Both the position numbers and the translations under genes were made by a program. Positions 47,857-56,669 of a stretch of 64,000 nt of DNA are shown here, one piece after another. Position 1 is the stretch's first letter. Each line of letters opens with the position of its first letter. The stretch is from Pseudocitrobacter sp913778145 (GTDB lineage Bacteria; Pseudomonadota; Gammaproteobacteria; Enterobacterales; Enterobacteriaceae). The notes under the pieces were generated by a model. It had not been told where the DNA came from and did not search any database. It was given only the letters and a program-made list of their open reading frames with translations. Where the stretch lies: assembly GCA_035726825.1 (NCBI GenBank), contig JALNTX010000015.1, positions 52,616 through 116,615 of the forward strand, read 5' to 3'.

Positions 47857-50508
47857 TTAGCCGGTGTTACGCATACCTGCCGCAACGCCCGCGATGGTGA
47901 CCATCAGCGCCTGCTCAACGTTAGGATCCGGCTCTTTACCTTGCTCCTCCGCCAGACGCGAGCGGTGCAACAGTTCGGCCTGAAGCACGTTCAGCGGGTC
48001 GGTATAGATGTTACGCAGTTGAATGGACTCGGCAATCCACGGCAGGTCGGCCATCAGGTGCGCGTCGTTGGCAATCGCCAGCACCACTTTGATATCGGCT
48101 TCCAGCAGGTTTCGCAGCTCTTCACCCAGGCCCCACAGCTCTTTTTTCACCAGGCGCTGATCGTAATATTCCGCCAGCCACAGGTCCGCTTTGGCGAACA
48201 CCATTTCCAGCATCCCCAAACGCGTGGAGAAGAACGGCCAGTCGCGGCACATGGCTTCAAGCTGGCTCTGTTTGCCATCTTCCACCACTTTTTGCAGCGC
48301 CGCACCCGCGCCCAGCCAGGCTGGCAGCATCAGACGGTTCTGCGTCCAGGCGAAGATCCACGGAATGGCGCGCAGGGATTCCACACCGCCGGTTGGGCGA
48401 CGTTTTGCCGGGCGCGAACCAAGCGGCAGTTTGCCCAGTTCCTGTTCCGGCGTCGCAGAGCGGAAGTAAGGCACGAAATCTTTGTTTTCACGCACGTAAC
48501 CGCGGTACATCTCGCAGGAGATATCGGACAGCTCGTCCATAATGCCGCGCCACTCTTCTTTCGGCTCCGGCGGCGGTAACAGGTTCGCTTCCAGAATCGC
48601 ACTGGTATACAGCGACAGGCTGCTGACGGTGACTTCCGGCAGGCCGTATTTGAAGCGAATCATCTCGCCCTGTTCGGTCACGCGCAGGCCGCCTTTCAGG
48701 CTTCCCGGCGGTTGCGAGAGCAGTGCCGCATGGGCTGGCGCGCCGCCACGGCCAATGGAGCCGCCACGACCGTGGAACAGCGTCAGTTCGATACCGGCTT
48801 TTTCGCAGGTTTTGATCAGCGCGTCCTGTGCCTGGTACTGCGCCCAGGAGGCGGCCATCACGCCCGCGTCTTTCGCGGAGTCGGAATAGCCAATCATTAC
48901 CATCTGTTTGCCCTGAATAAAGCCGCGATACCAGTCGATATTCAGTAACTGGGTCATGACATCGTTCGAGTTGTTCAGGTCATCAAGTGTTTCAAACAGC
49001 GGCGCTACCGGCAGCGCAAATGTAATGCCGGCTTCTTTCAGCAGAAGGTGCACGGCCAGCACGTCGGACGGCGTTTTCGCCATCGAGATGACGTAGGCGG
49101 CGACCGAGCCAATCGGCGCATCGACAATCGCTTTACAGGTGTTAAGCACTTCGCGCGTTTCGTTGCTTGGTTCCCAGCTGCGCGGCAGCAGCGGGCGCTT
49201 GGAATTCAGTTCACGGATCAGGAACGCCTGTTTGTCGGCTTCGGACCAGCTTTCGTAGTCGCCAATGCCCAGGTAGCGGGTCAGCTCGCCGAGCGCTTCG
49301 GTGTGGCGAGTGCTCTCCTGACGGACGTCAATACGCACCAGCGGCACGCCAAAACACTTCACGCGGCGCAGGGTGTCGAGCAGTTCGCCGTTGGCGATAA
49401 TGCCCATTCCGCAGGCTTGCAGGGATTTATAGCAGGCGTAAAGCGGGTCCCACAGTTGTTCGTTCTGGCTGATTAACCCCGCCGGTTTTGGCAGGCGCTG
49501 GCCTTTCAGGCGCGCTTCCAGCCAGGATTGGGTTGCCATTAACTGGCTGCGAATGTTTTTCAGCAGATAGCGGTACGGTTCCTGTGCCCCTTCTTCGCCC
49601 ACCAGGGCGCGCAGCTCGTCGGTACACTCGACCATCGACAGCTCGGAGATCAGCAGCTGAATATCTTTCAGGAACAGATCGGTCGCTTTCCAGCGGCTCA
49701 GCAGCAGGACGTGACGCGTGATGTCCGCGGTGACATTCGGGTTGCCGTCACGGTCGCCGCCCATCCAGGAGGTGAAGCGAACGGGCACGAAATCGACCGG
49801 CAGGCGGTAGTTCAGGTTCTCTTCCAGCTGTTCGTTAAGCTCGCGGAGATAATTTGGCACGCCTTCCCACAGGCTGTTTTCCACCACGGCGAAGCCCCAT
49901 TTGGCTTCATCTACCGGGCTTGGGCGGTGCTTACGAATTTCGTCCGTATGCCACGACTGCGCAATCAGCTGGCGCAGGCGGCGCATCAGCTGGTGACGCT
50001 CGTAATCAGCGATGTCTTTGTTATCCAGTTGCTTCAGGCAGCCGTTGATTTCGCCCATTTTGTGGATAAGCGTGCGGCGCGTGATTTCGGTCGGGTGGGC
50101 GGTTAAAACCAGCTCCAGCGACAGCGATTCAACGGCTTTTTTGATGGTGGCTTCGGTGAGATTGGGTTGGTCTTTGAGTTTACGCAGCGTACGCGCAATC
50201 ACTTCCGGGTTGCTCGCGGCTTCGCCTTTCGGCGAAATGCTGTGATACTGCTCGGCGGTATTCGCCAGGTTCAGAAACTGGCTGAAGGCACGCGCCACCG
50301 GCAGCAGTTCATCGTTGGAGAGATTTTGCAGCGTTGTCAGCAGTTCCTGACGGTTGGCTTCATTGCCAGCGCGGGAGGATTTCGACAACTTACGGATAGT
50401 TTCTACACGGTCAAGAATGTTCTCACCAAGCGCATCCTTGATGGTATCGCCTAGCACTTTACCGAGCATACTGACATTACTACGCAACGCGGAATATTGT
50501 TCGTTCAT
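47857..50508 (-). CDS. ppc: Phosphoenolpyruvate carboxylase
   Basis: An 883-residue homotetrameric enzyme, the E. coli length. It carboxylates phosphoenolpyruvate to oxaloacetate to refill the citric acid cycle. Catalytic His138 (LVLTAHPTEI), GYSDSAKDAG (Lys), the glycine loop FHGRGGSIGRGGAP, and the C-terminal MRNTG that binds the aspartate inhibitor site are present. Start MNEQYSALRSNVSML is chosen. It is transcribed alone, after argE in the same direction. Confidence 0.99.
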   Translation of the reverse strand: MNEQYSALRSNVSMLGKVLGDTIKDALGENILDRVETIRKLSKSSRAGNEANRQELLTTLQNLSNDELLPVARAFSQFLNLANTAEQYHSISPKGEAASNPEVIARTLRKLKDQPNLTEATIKKAVESLSLELVLTAHPTEITRRTLIHKMGEINGCLKQLDNKDIADYERHQLMRRLRQLIAQSWHTDEIRKHRPSPVDEAKWGFAVVENSLWEGVPNYLRELNEQLEENLNYRLPVDFVPVRFTSWMGGDRDGNPNVTADITRHVLLLSRWKATDLFLKDIQLLISELSMVECTDELRALVGEEGAQEPYRYLLKNIRSQLMATQSWLEARLKGQRLPKPAGLISQNEQLWDPLYACYKSLQACGMGIIANGELLDTLRRVKCFGVPLVRIDVRQESTRHTEALGELTRYLGIGDYESWSEADKQAFLIRELNSKRPLLPRSWEPSNETREVLNTCKAIVDAPIGSVAAYVISMAKTPSDVLAVHLLLKEAGITFALPVAPLFETLDDLNNSNDVMTQLLNIDWYRGFIQGKQMVMIGYSDSAKDAGVMAASWAQYQAQDALIKTCEKAGIELTLFHGRGGSIGRGGAPAHAALLSQPPGSLKGGLRVTEQGEMIRFKYGLPEVTVSSLSLYTSAILEANLLPPPEPKEEWRGIMDELSDISCEMYRGYVRENKDFVPYFRSATPEQELGKLPLGSRPAKRRPTGGVESLRAIPWIFAWTQNRLMLPAWLGAGAALQKVVEDGKQSQLEAMCRDWPFFSTRLGMLEMVFAKADLWLAEYYDQRLVKKELWGLGEELRNLLEADIKVVLAIANDAHLMADLPWIAESIQLRNIYTDPLNVLQAELLHRSRLAEEQGKEPDPNVEQALMVTIAGVAAGMRNTG

Positions 50509-50722
50509 GTTAACCCAGACACCCCATCTCATTTTATTTTGTTATACCCCAGGCTTCGGAACGCAAAGCCAGGATAAGCAACCTCCTTTATAAAGCCACG
50601 TAAAAACCCCCACGTCAATTGCTGCGAAATCGCTTCAGCAATCGAGTAAATCGCGGCAATTTACGAAATTTAATTCGCATCGTGTCAGATAAGTAATGCT
50701 TATGAAAATGTACGCGCGGATG

Positions 50723-50804
50723 CCCTCACCCCGGCCCTCTCCCACAGGGAGAGGGAGAAAATCGGGTCCCCTCTTCCTTGAGGGAGAGGGTTAGGGTGAG
50801 GGGG
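50723..50804. repeat. Palindromic CCCTCACCC repeat, copy C (argE-ppc)
   Basis: A slightly shortened copy (~82 bases) with arms CCCTCACCCCGGCCCTCTCC and GGGAGAGGGTTAGGGTGAGG, ending four bases before the argE stop. The remaining 214 bases to ppc hold its promoter and an ATTGCTG...CAGCAAT hairpin at 50618-50642. Confidence 0.86.
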
Positions 50805-50808
50805 CATA

Positions 50809-51960
50809 TCAATGCCAGCAGAAGTGATGCACCACCTGGGTGATCAATTCGCGCGTCGGCTTGATAAACCGCGTTTCCAGATATTCATCCGGCTGGTGGG
50901 CCTGGTTGATAGAGCCCGGTCCGAGTACCAGCGTCGGGCACAGGGTCTGGATAAACGGCGCTTCGGTGCAGTAGTTCACTACTTCGGTTTGTGCGCCGAG
51001 CAGTTTTTCCACCACCTGAACCAGCTGGTGGTCCGGCGGGCATTCGTAGCCCGGAATCGGCGGGTGCAGTTCGGAGACAGTCAACCGGCCAGGCCACTGA
51101 GCGCTCACCGGTTCCAGCGCTTCATCCAGCAAACCATTGAGATCGTTCAGCGTCATCCCCGGCAGCGGGCGAATGTCCATATGCAGCTCGCAGCAGGCGC
51201 AAATGCGGTTCGAGGCATCGCCGCCGTGAATGGCGCCGAGGTTGAGCGTCGGGTAGGGCACGGTGAACGCTTCGTAGTGATAGCGCTCTTTCAGTGAGTC
51301 ACGCAGTTGCATCACGCGGCCAATCGCGTCGTGCATAATTTCAATCGCGTTGACGCCGCGCGCCGGGTCGCTGGAGTGGCCCGATTGCCCCATCACGCGA
51401 ATGGCGCTGGAGATGTGGCCTTTGTGCGCGCGAACAGGCTGCAATGACGTCGGCTCACCGATGATGGCGCAGTCCGGGCGCAGAGTTGTGGTTTCGGCAA
51501 AGTAGCGCGCGCCTGCCATGCTGGTCTCTTCGTCGGCGGTCGCCAGAATGTAGAGCGGTTTTTTCAGCGTTGATACGTCCACATCGCGCAGGGCATCGAG
51601 AATAAACGCGAAGAAACCTTTCATGTCGGCGGTGCCCAGGCCGTAGAGCTTATTTTCATGCTCGGTCAGGGTGAAGGGATCGCGCGTCCAGCGGCCATCG
51701 TCAAACGGTACGGTATCGGTGTGACCGGCAAGCAGCAGACCACCTGCGCCGTTTCCGGTGCTGGCCAGCATATTGAATTTATTGCGCGTGCCTGGAACCG
51801 GTTGGATCTCAACGTTAAAGCCTAACGCGGCAAACCAATCGCCGAGCAGAGTGATTAAAGACGCATTACTTTGATCAAGCGCTTCTTCGGTTGCGCTGAT
51901 GGAAGGTGTGGCGATCAATGCACGGTAAATCTCGATAAATGGCGGTAAATTGTTTTTCAT
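50809..51960 (-). CDS. argE: Acetylornithine deacetylase
   Basis: A 383-residue M20-family metallohydrolase that releases ornithine from N-acetylornithine. Zinc ligands and catalytic acids lie in LLLAGHTDTVPFDDG (His80, Asp82), YGLGTADMKGFFA, ILATADEETSMAGA (Glu) and ASNRICA. The ATG at 51960 follows GAGGTG by nine bases; a GTG three codons earlier is too close. It is divergent from argCBH, with ArgR boxes between. Confidence 0.98.
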   Translation of the reverse strand: MKNNLPPFIEIYRALIATPSISATEEALDQSNASLITLLGDWFAALGFNVEIQPVPGTRNKFNMLASTGNGAGGLLLAGHTDTVPFDDGRWTRDPFTLTEHENKLYGLGTADMKGFFAFILDALRDVDVSTLKKPLYILATADEETSMAGARYFAETTTLRPDCAIIGEPTSLQPVRAHKGHISSAIRVMGQSGHSSDPARGVNAIEIMHDAIGRVMQLRDSLKERYHYEAFTVPYPTLNLGAIHGGDASNRICACCELHMDIRPLPGMTLNDLNGLLDEALEPVSAQWPGRLTVSELHPPIPGYECPPDHQLVQVVEKLLGAQTEVVNYCTEAPFIQTLCPTLVLGPGSINQAHQPDEYLETRFIKPTRELITQVVHHFCWH

Positions 51961-51984
51961 TGTTGACACACCTCAGGTCGTGAT

Positions 51985-52023
51985 AGTATCAATATTCATG
52001 CAATATTTATGAATAAAAATACA
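51985..52023. promoter_or_regulatory. ARG boxes (ArgR operator) between argE and argC
   Basis: Two adjacent 18-base-type sites: one around CAATATTCATGCA and one TGAATAAAAATACA (52010-52023). They match the E. coli argECBH operator, where arginine-bound ArgR represses both promoters. Confidence 0.85.
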
Positions 52024-52141
52024 ATATCGTTGAGCGTAAGAAAACCCTTAAACCATAGGGTAAAAGGCAAAAGACGCTCAACAGGGTGAGGAAGATAAGC
52101 ATTCTTCCCAGGCATATGACGTAAGAAGGTGAACAGCCCCG

Positions 52142-53146
52142 ATGTTGAATACGCTGATTGTAGGTGCCAGTGGGTATGCTGGCGCAGAGCTTGTGACCTA
52201 TGTAAATCGCCATCCGCATATGAACATAACCGCTTTGACGGTCTCAGCGCAAAGCAATGATGCAGGAAAGTTAATCTCTGACCTGCATCCGCAGCTGAAG
52301 GGCATTGTGGATTTGCCGTTGCAGCCGATGTCGGATATCAGTGAATTCAGCGCCGGTGTGGATGTGGTTTTCCTCGCCACCGCGCACGAAGTCAGCCATG
52401 ACCTGGCGCCGCAGTTTCTGGCCGCCGGTTGCGTGGTGTTTGACCTTTCCGGGGCGTTTCGCGTGAATAACGCGCCTTTCTACGAAAAATATTACGGCTT
52501 CACCCATCAGCATCCCGAATTGCTTGAGCAGGCGGTCTATGGCCTCGCCGAGTGGTGCGGCGACGCGCTGAAAGAGACCAACCTGATTGCCGTGCCGGGT
52601 TGCTACCCGACGGCAGCACAGCTCTCGCTTAAACCGCTGATTGATGCCGATCTGCTGGATCTCACCCAGTGGCCGGTGATCGACGCAACCAGTGGTGTGA
52701 GCGGCGCCGGGCGTAAAGCGGCGCTTTCTAACAGTTTCTGCGAAGTGAGCCTGCAACCGTATGGCGTGTTTAACCATCGCCATCATCCGGAAATTTCAAC
52801 CCACCTGGGGGCGCAGGTGATTTTTACCCCGCACCTGGGTAACTTTAAGCGTGGCATCCTTGAAACCATCACCTGCCGCCTGAAACCGGGCGTGAATGCA
52901 GAACAGGTGGCGGCGACTTTCCAGCAGGCGTATGCCCACAAACCGCTGGTGCGTCTCTATGACAAAGGCGTTCCGGCGCTGAAAAACGTGGTCGGTTTAC
53001 CGTTCTGCGACATCGGTTTCGCCGTCCAGGACCAGCACCTGATTGTGGTGGCCGCGGAAGATAACCTGTTAAAAGGTGCAGCGGCGCAGGCGATACAGTG
53101 CGCGAATATTCGTTTCGGCTTCGCCGAGACGCAGTCTCTTCTTTAA
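52142..53146 (+). CDS. argC: N-acetyl-gamma-glutamyl-phosphate reductase
   Basis: A 334-residue NADPH enzyme of arginine synthesis. The NADP motif VGASGYAGAEL is at the start. The catalytic Cys lies in AVPGCYPTAAQL, and the HRHHPEIS segment holds the active His. First gene of argCBH. Confidence 0.99.
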   Translation: MLNTLIVGASGYAGAELVTYVNRHPHMNITALTVSAQSNDAGKLISDLHPQLKGIVDLPLQPMSDISEFSAGVDVVFLATAHEVSHDLAPQFLAAGCVVFDLSGAFRVNNAPFYEKYYGFTHQHPELLEQAVYGLAEWCGDALKETNLIAVPGCYPTAAQLSLKPLIDADLLDLTQWPVIDATSGVSGAGRKAALSNSFCEVSLQPYGVFNHRHHPEISTHLGAQVIFTPHLGNFKRGILETITCRLKPGVNAEQVAATFQQAYAHKPLVRLYDKGVPALKNVVGLPFCDIGFAVQDQHLIVVAAEDNLLKGAAAQAIQCANIRFGFAETQSLL

Positions 53147-53158
53147 GGTGTGATGACG

Positions 53159-53932
53159 ATGAATCCATTAATTATCAAATTAGGCGGCGTGTTGCTGGAT
53201 AGCGAAGAGGCGCTGGAGCGTCTGTTTACCGCACTGGTGAATTATCGTGAGTCGCATCAGCGCCCGTTAGTGATTGTACACGGCGGCGGCTGCGTGGTGG
53301 ATGAGCTGATGAAACAGCTCAATCTGCCGGTGAAAAAGAAAAACGGCCTGCGCGTGACGCCTGCCGACCAGATTGACATTATCACCGGTGCGCTGGCGGG
53401 TACGGCCAATAAAACGCTGCTGGCGTGGGCGAAGAAACATGACATCTCGTCTGTGGGCCTGTTCCTAGGGGACGGCGATAGCGTCAACGTGACGAAACTC
53501 GATGAAGAACTGGGCCATGTCGGCCTGGCGATGCCGGGTTCGCCAAAACTCATTAACCTGCTGCTGGACGGCGGCTTCCTGCCTGTCGTCAGTTCAATTG
53601 GCGTGACGTCCGAAGGCGAACTGATGAACGTCAATGCGGATCAGGCTGCGACGGCGCTGGCGGCGACGCTGGGCGCGGATCTTATTCTGCTTTCTGATGT
53701 GAGCGGCATTCTCGATGGCAAAGGCCAGCGTATCGCCGAGATGACGGCGGAAAAAGCAGAGCAACTGATCGAGCAGGGCATTATTACCGATGGCATGATT
53801 GTGAAAGTGAATGCGGCGCTGGATGCGGCGCGTACGCTGGGTCGCCCGGTGGATATCGCATCATGGCGTCATGCGGAGCAACTGCCGGCGCTGTTCAACG
53901 GCACGCCGATTGGCACGCGGATTCTGGCTTAA
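53159..53932 (+). CDS. argB: Acetylglutamate kinase
   Basis: A 257-residue amino-acid kinase. Catalytic Lys8 (IIKLGG), VHGGG, and the DVSGIL/GTDGMIVK-like (ITDGMIVKVNAA) segments are present. AAGGTG overlaps the argC stop, giving correct spacing only for the ATG at 53159; two earlier in-frame starts are too close. It phosphorylates N-acetylglutamate. Confidence 0.98.
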   Translation: MNPLIIKLGGVLLDSEEALERLFTALVNYRESHQRPLVIVHGGGCVVDELMKQLNLPVKKKNGLRVTPADQIDIITGALAGTANKTLLAWAKKHDISSVGLFLGDGDSVNVTKLDEELGHVGLAMPGSPKLINLLLDGGFLPVVSSIGVTSEGELMNVNADQAATALAATLGADLILLSDVSGILDGKGQRIAEMTAEKAEQLIEQGIITDGMIVKVNAALDAARTLGRPVDIASWRHAEQLPALFNGTPIGTRILA

Positions 53933-53937
53933 TATTT

Positions 53938-53990
53938 CCCCTCACCCTAACCCTCTCCCACAGGGAGAGGGGACCGATCGGTGCGTGAGG
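53938..53990. repeat. Palindromic CCCTCACCC repeat, copy D (argB-argH), truncated
   Basis: The left arm CCCCTCACCCTAACCCTCTC and its hairpin are intact, then GACCGATCGGTGCGTGAGGG shows a shortened right arm. It lies inside the argCBH transcription unit. Confidence 0.8.
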
Positions 53991-54033
53991 GTAGCTTTCA
54001 GGCAACATTAAACGAATTTTAAGGAAACGAGTT

Positions 54034-55407
54034 ATGGCACTTTGGGGCGGGCGTTTTACTCAGGCAGCGGATCAACGGTTCAAACAGTTTAACGACTCTT
54101 TGCGCTTCGACTATCGCCTGGCGGAACAGGATATTACTGGCTCTGTTGCCTGGTCTAAAGCGCTGGTCACGGTCGGCGTGCTGACGGCTGAAGAGCAATT
54201 GCAGCTGGAAGAGGCGCTGAACGTGCTGCTGGAAGAGGTTCGTGCGAACCCGCAGCAAATTCTGCAAAGCGATGCCGAAGACATCCATAGCTGGGTGGAA
54301 GGCAAGCTTATCGATAAAGTCGGTCAGTTGGGCAAAAAACTGCATACCGGGCGCAGCCGTAACGACCAGGTGGCGACCGACCTGAAACTGTGGTGCAAAG
54401 ATACCGTCGCGGAACTGCTGTCGGCTAACCGTCAGTTGCAGAGCGCGCTGGTGGAAACCGCCCAGCAGAATCAGGACGCGGTGATGCCGGGTTACACCCA
54501 CCTGCAACGCGCGCAGCCGGTGACTTTTGCTCACTGGTGTCTGGCCTATGTTGAGATGCTGGCGCGTGATGAAAGCCGCCTGCAGGATGCGGTAAAACGC
54601 CTCGACGTTAGCCCGCTGGGTAGCGGTGCGCTGGCCGGTACGGCTTACGAAATCGATCGTGAACAACTGGCTGGCTGGTTAGGTTTTGCCTCTGCCACCC
54701 GCAACAGCCTGGACAGCGTTTCTGACCGCGACCACGTGCTGGAACTGCTGTCTAACGCTTCAATCGGCATGGTGCACTTGTCGCGCTTTGCAGAAGACCT
54801 GATCTTCTTTAACTCCGGTGAAGCGAATTTTGTCGAACTGTCTGACCGCGTGACTTCAGGTTCTTCCCTGATGCCGCAGAAGAAAAACCCGGATGCGCTG
54901 GAGCTGATCCGCGGTAAATGTGGCCGCGTGCAGGGCGCGCTGACCGGTATGATGATGACGCTGAAAGGTCTGCCGCTGGCGTATAACAAAGATATGCAGG
55001 AAGACAAAGAGGGCCTGTTCGACGCGCTCGACACCTGGCTGGATTGTCTGCATATGGCGGCGCTGGTGCTGGACGGCATTCAGGTGAAACGTCCGCGTTG
55101 CCAGGAAGCGGCGCAGCAGGGTTACGCCAACGCGACCGAGCTGGCGGATTACCTGGTCGCCAAAGGCGTGCCGTTCCGTGAAGCGCACCACATCGTGGGC
55201 GAAGCGGTGGTCGAAGCCATTAAACAGGGCAAACCGCTGGAAGCGCTGGCGCTGGCCGATCTGCAAAAATTCAGCAGCGTGATTGGCGATGACGTGTATC
55301 CGATTCTGTCTTTGCAGTCTTGTCTGGATAAACGTGCGGCGAAAGGCGGTGTGTCACCGAAGCAGGTGGCGCAGGCGATTAGCGATGCGAAACAGCGTTT
55401 GATTTAA
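54034..55407 (+). CDS. argH: Argininosuccinate lyase
   Basis: A 457-residue homotetrameric lyase that makes arginine and fumarate. The fumarase/aspartase signature GSSLMPQKKNPDALE and TGRSRNDQVATD are present. It is the last gene of the operon, separated from argB by the truncated repeat. AAGGAAACGAGTT precedes the ATG. Confidence 0.99.
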   Translation: MALWGGRFTQAADQRFKQFNDSLRFDYRLAEQDITGSVAWSKALVTVGVLTAEEQLQLEEALNVLLEEVRANPQQILQSDAEDIHSWVEGKLIDKVGQLGKKLHTGRSRNDQVATDLKLWCKDTVAELLSANRQLQSALVETAQQNQDAVMPGYTHLQRAQPVTFAHWCLAYVEMLARDESRLQDAVKRLDVSPLGSGALAGTAYEIDREQLAGWLGFASATRNSLDSVSDRDHVLELLSNASIGMVHLSRFAEDLIFFNSGEANFVELSDRVTSGSSLMPQKKNPDALELIRGKCGRVQGALTGMMMTLKGLPLAYNKDMQEDKEGLFDALDTWLDCLHMAALVLDGIQVKRPRCQEAAQQGYANATELADYLVAKGVPFREAHHIVGEAVVEAIKQGKPLEALALADLQKFSSVIGDDVYPILSLQSCLDKRAAKGGVSPKQVAQAISDAKQRLI

Positions 55408-55414
55408 CGATTTT

Positions 55415-55522
55415 CCCCTCATCCCTCACCCCAACCCCTCTCCCACCGGGAGAGGGGCTAGTCCGTGTAACGTTTCGCTCGATCGGTTCCCTCTCCCTCC
55501 GGGAGAGGGCTAGGGTGAGGGG
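55415..55522. repeat. Palindromic CCCTCACCC repeat, copy E (after argH)
   Basis: A full-length copy with arms CCCTCACCCCAACCCCTCTC and GGGAGAGGGCTAGGGTGAGG and a centre TCGATCGGTTCC. It may act as the 3' hairpin of the argCBH message. Confidence 0.88.
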
Positions 55523-55531
55523 TATTCGTCC

Positions 55532-55558
55532 AAAAAAAATGCGGACCTGAGGGTCCGC
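55532..55558 (-). terminator. OxyS terminator
   Basis: GCGGACC-CTCA-GGTCCGC hairpin followed by A and eight T on the minus strand. Confidence 0.9.
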
Positions 55559-55653
55559 AAAAGTTCACGTTGGCTTTAGTTATTTCGAGTTTGAGAGAAA
55601 CTCTGCGAAACATCACGGTGACTTCAAGGGTTAAGGAGGTACCGCTCCGTTTC
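55540..55653 (-). ncRNA. oxyS: OxyS small RNA
   Basis: The minus strand begins GAAACGGAGCGG and carries the conserved AACCCTTGAAGTCAC, GAGTTTCTC and AACTAAAGCCAACGTGAACT segments of E. coli OxyS, in the right place divergent from oxyR. About 114 nucleotides. OxyR induces it upon peroxide, and it regulates fhlA, rpoS and other mRNAs through Hfq. The segment ACCGTGATGTTTCG and the terminator loop differ from E. coli. Confidence 0.92.
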
Positions 55654-55748
55654 TGTGTTGCATTATTGAACAGAAAGCTTGATAGGGATAATCGTTCATT
55701 GCTATTCTATCTATCGCCGCGAACTATCGTGGCAATGGAGGATGAATA

Positions 55749-56669
55749 ATGAATATTCGTGATCTTGAATACCTGGTCGCGTTAGCCGAACACCGACATT
55801 TCCGTCGGGCGGCAGACTCGTGCCACGTCAGTCAGCCAACGCTGAGTGGGCAAATCCGCAAGCTGGAAGATGAGCTGGGCGTGATGTTGCTGGAACGCAC
55901 CAGCCGTAAAGTGCTTTTCACCCAGGCAGGCTTACTGCTGGTGGATCAGGCGCGCACGGTGCTGCGTGAGGTCAAAGTGCTCAAGGAAATGGCAAGCCAG
56001 CAGGGAGAGACCATGTCCGGTCCGCTGCATATCGGTTTGATTCCGACGGTCGGCCCGTATCTGTTACCGCACATTATCCCAATGCTTCACCAGACTTTCC
56101 CGAAGCTCGAAATGTACCTGCATGAAGCGCAAACGCATCAACTGCTGGCACAGCTCGATAGCGGTAAACTGGACTGCGCCATTCTGGCGCTGGTGAAAGA
56201 GAGCGAGGCGTTTATCGAAGTGCCTCTGTTTGATGAGCCAATGATGCTGGCGATCTATGAAGATCATCCGTGGGCCGAGCGCGATCGCGTGCCGATGTCC
56301 GATCTGGCGGGTGAGAAGCTGCTGATGCTGGAAGATGGTCACTGTCTGCGTGACCAGGCGCTGGGCTTCTGTTTTGAAGCGGGCGCTGATGAAGATACGC
56401 ATTTCCGGGCAACCAGCCTCGAAACGCTGCGTAATATGGTGGCGGCAGGCAGCGGCATTACGCTGTTACCGGCGCTGGCGGTGCCGAAAGAGCGTCGTCG
56501 CGATGGCGTTGTCTACCTGCCGTGCATTAAGCCAGAACCTCGCCGCACCGTGGGCCTTGTTTATCGTCCGGGATCACCCCTGCGCAGTCGCTATGAGCAA
56601 CTGGCAGAGGCTATTCGTGGCACGATGGAAGGTCACTTCGACGAGAAAGCGTTACCAAAGGCGGTTTAA
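55749..56669 (+). CDS. oxyR: Hydrogen peroxide-sensing regulator OxyR
   Basis: A 306-residue LysR-type activator. The winged helix is at the N-terminus (FRRAADSCHVSQPTLSGQIRKLEDELG). Redox-active Cys199 and Cys208 lie in DGHCLRDQALGFCFEAG. Oxidation forms their disulphide and switches on katG, ahpCF and oxyS. Start ATG follows GGAGGATGAATA. Its end overlaps the convergent sthA by 18 bases. Confidence 0.99.
   Translation: MNIRDLEYLVALAEHRHFRRAADSCHVSQPTLSGQIRKLEDELGVMLLERTSRKVLFTQAGLLLVDQARTVLREVKVLKEMASQQGETMSGPLHIGLIPTVGPYLLPHIIPMLHQTFPKLEMYLHEAQTHQLLAQLDSGKLDCAILALVKESEAFIEVPLFDEPMMLAIYEDHPWAERDRVPMSDLAGEKLLMLEDGHCLRDQALGFCFEAGADEDTHFRATSLETLRNMVAAGSGITLLPALAVPKERRRDGVVYLPCIKPEPRRTVGLVYRPGSPLRSRYEQLAEAIRGTMEGHFDEKALPKAV

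Noticed and set aside
47646..47885. A 79-codon minus-strand frame between eptC and ppc
   Set aside because: It runs through the ppc terminator and has no ribosome site or conserved features that I can recognise.
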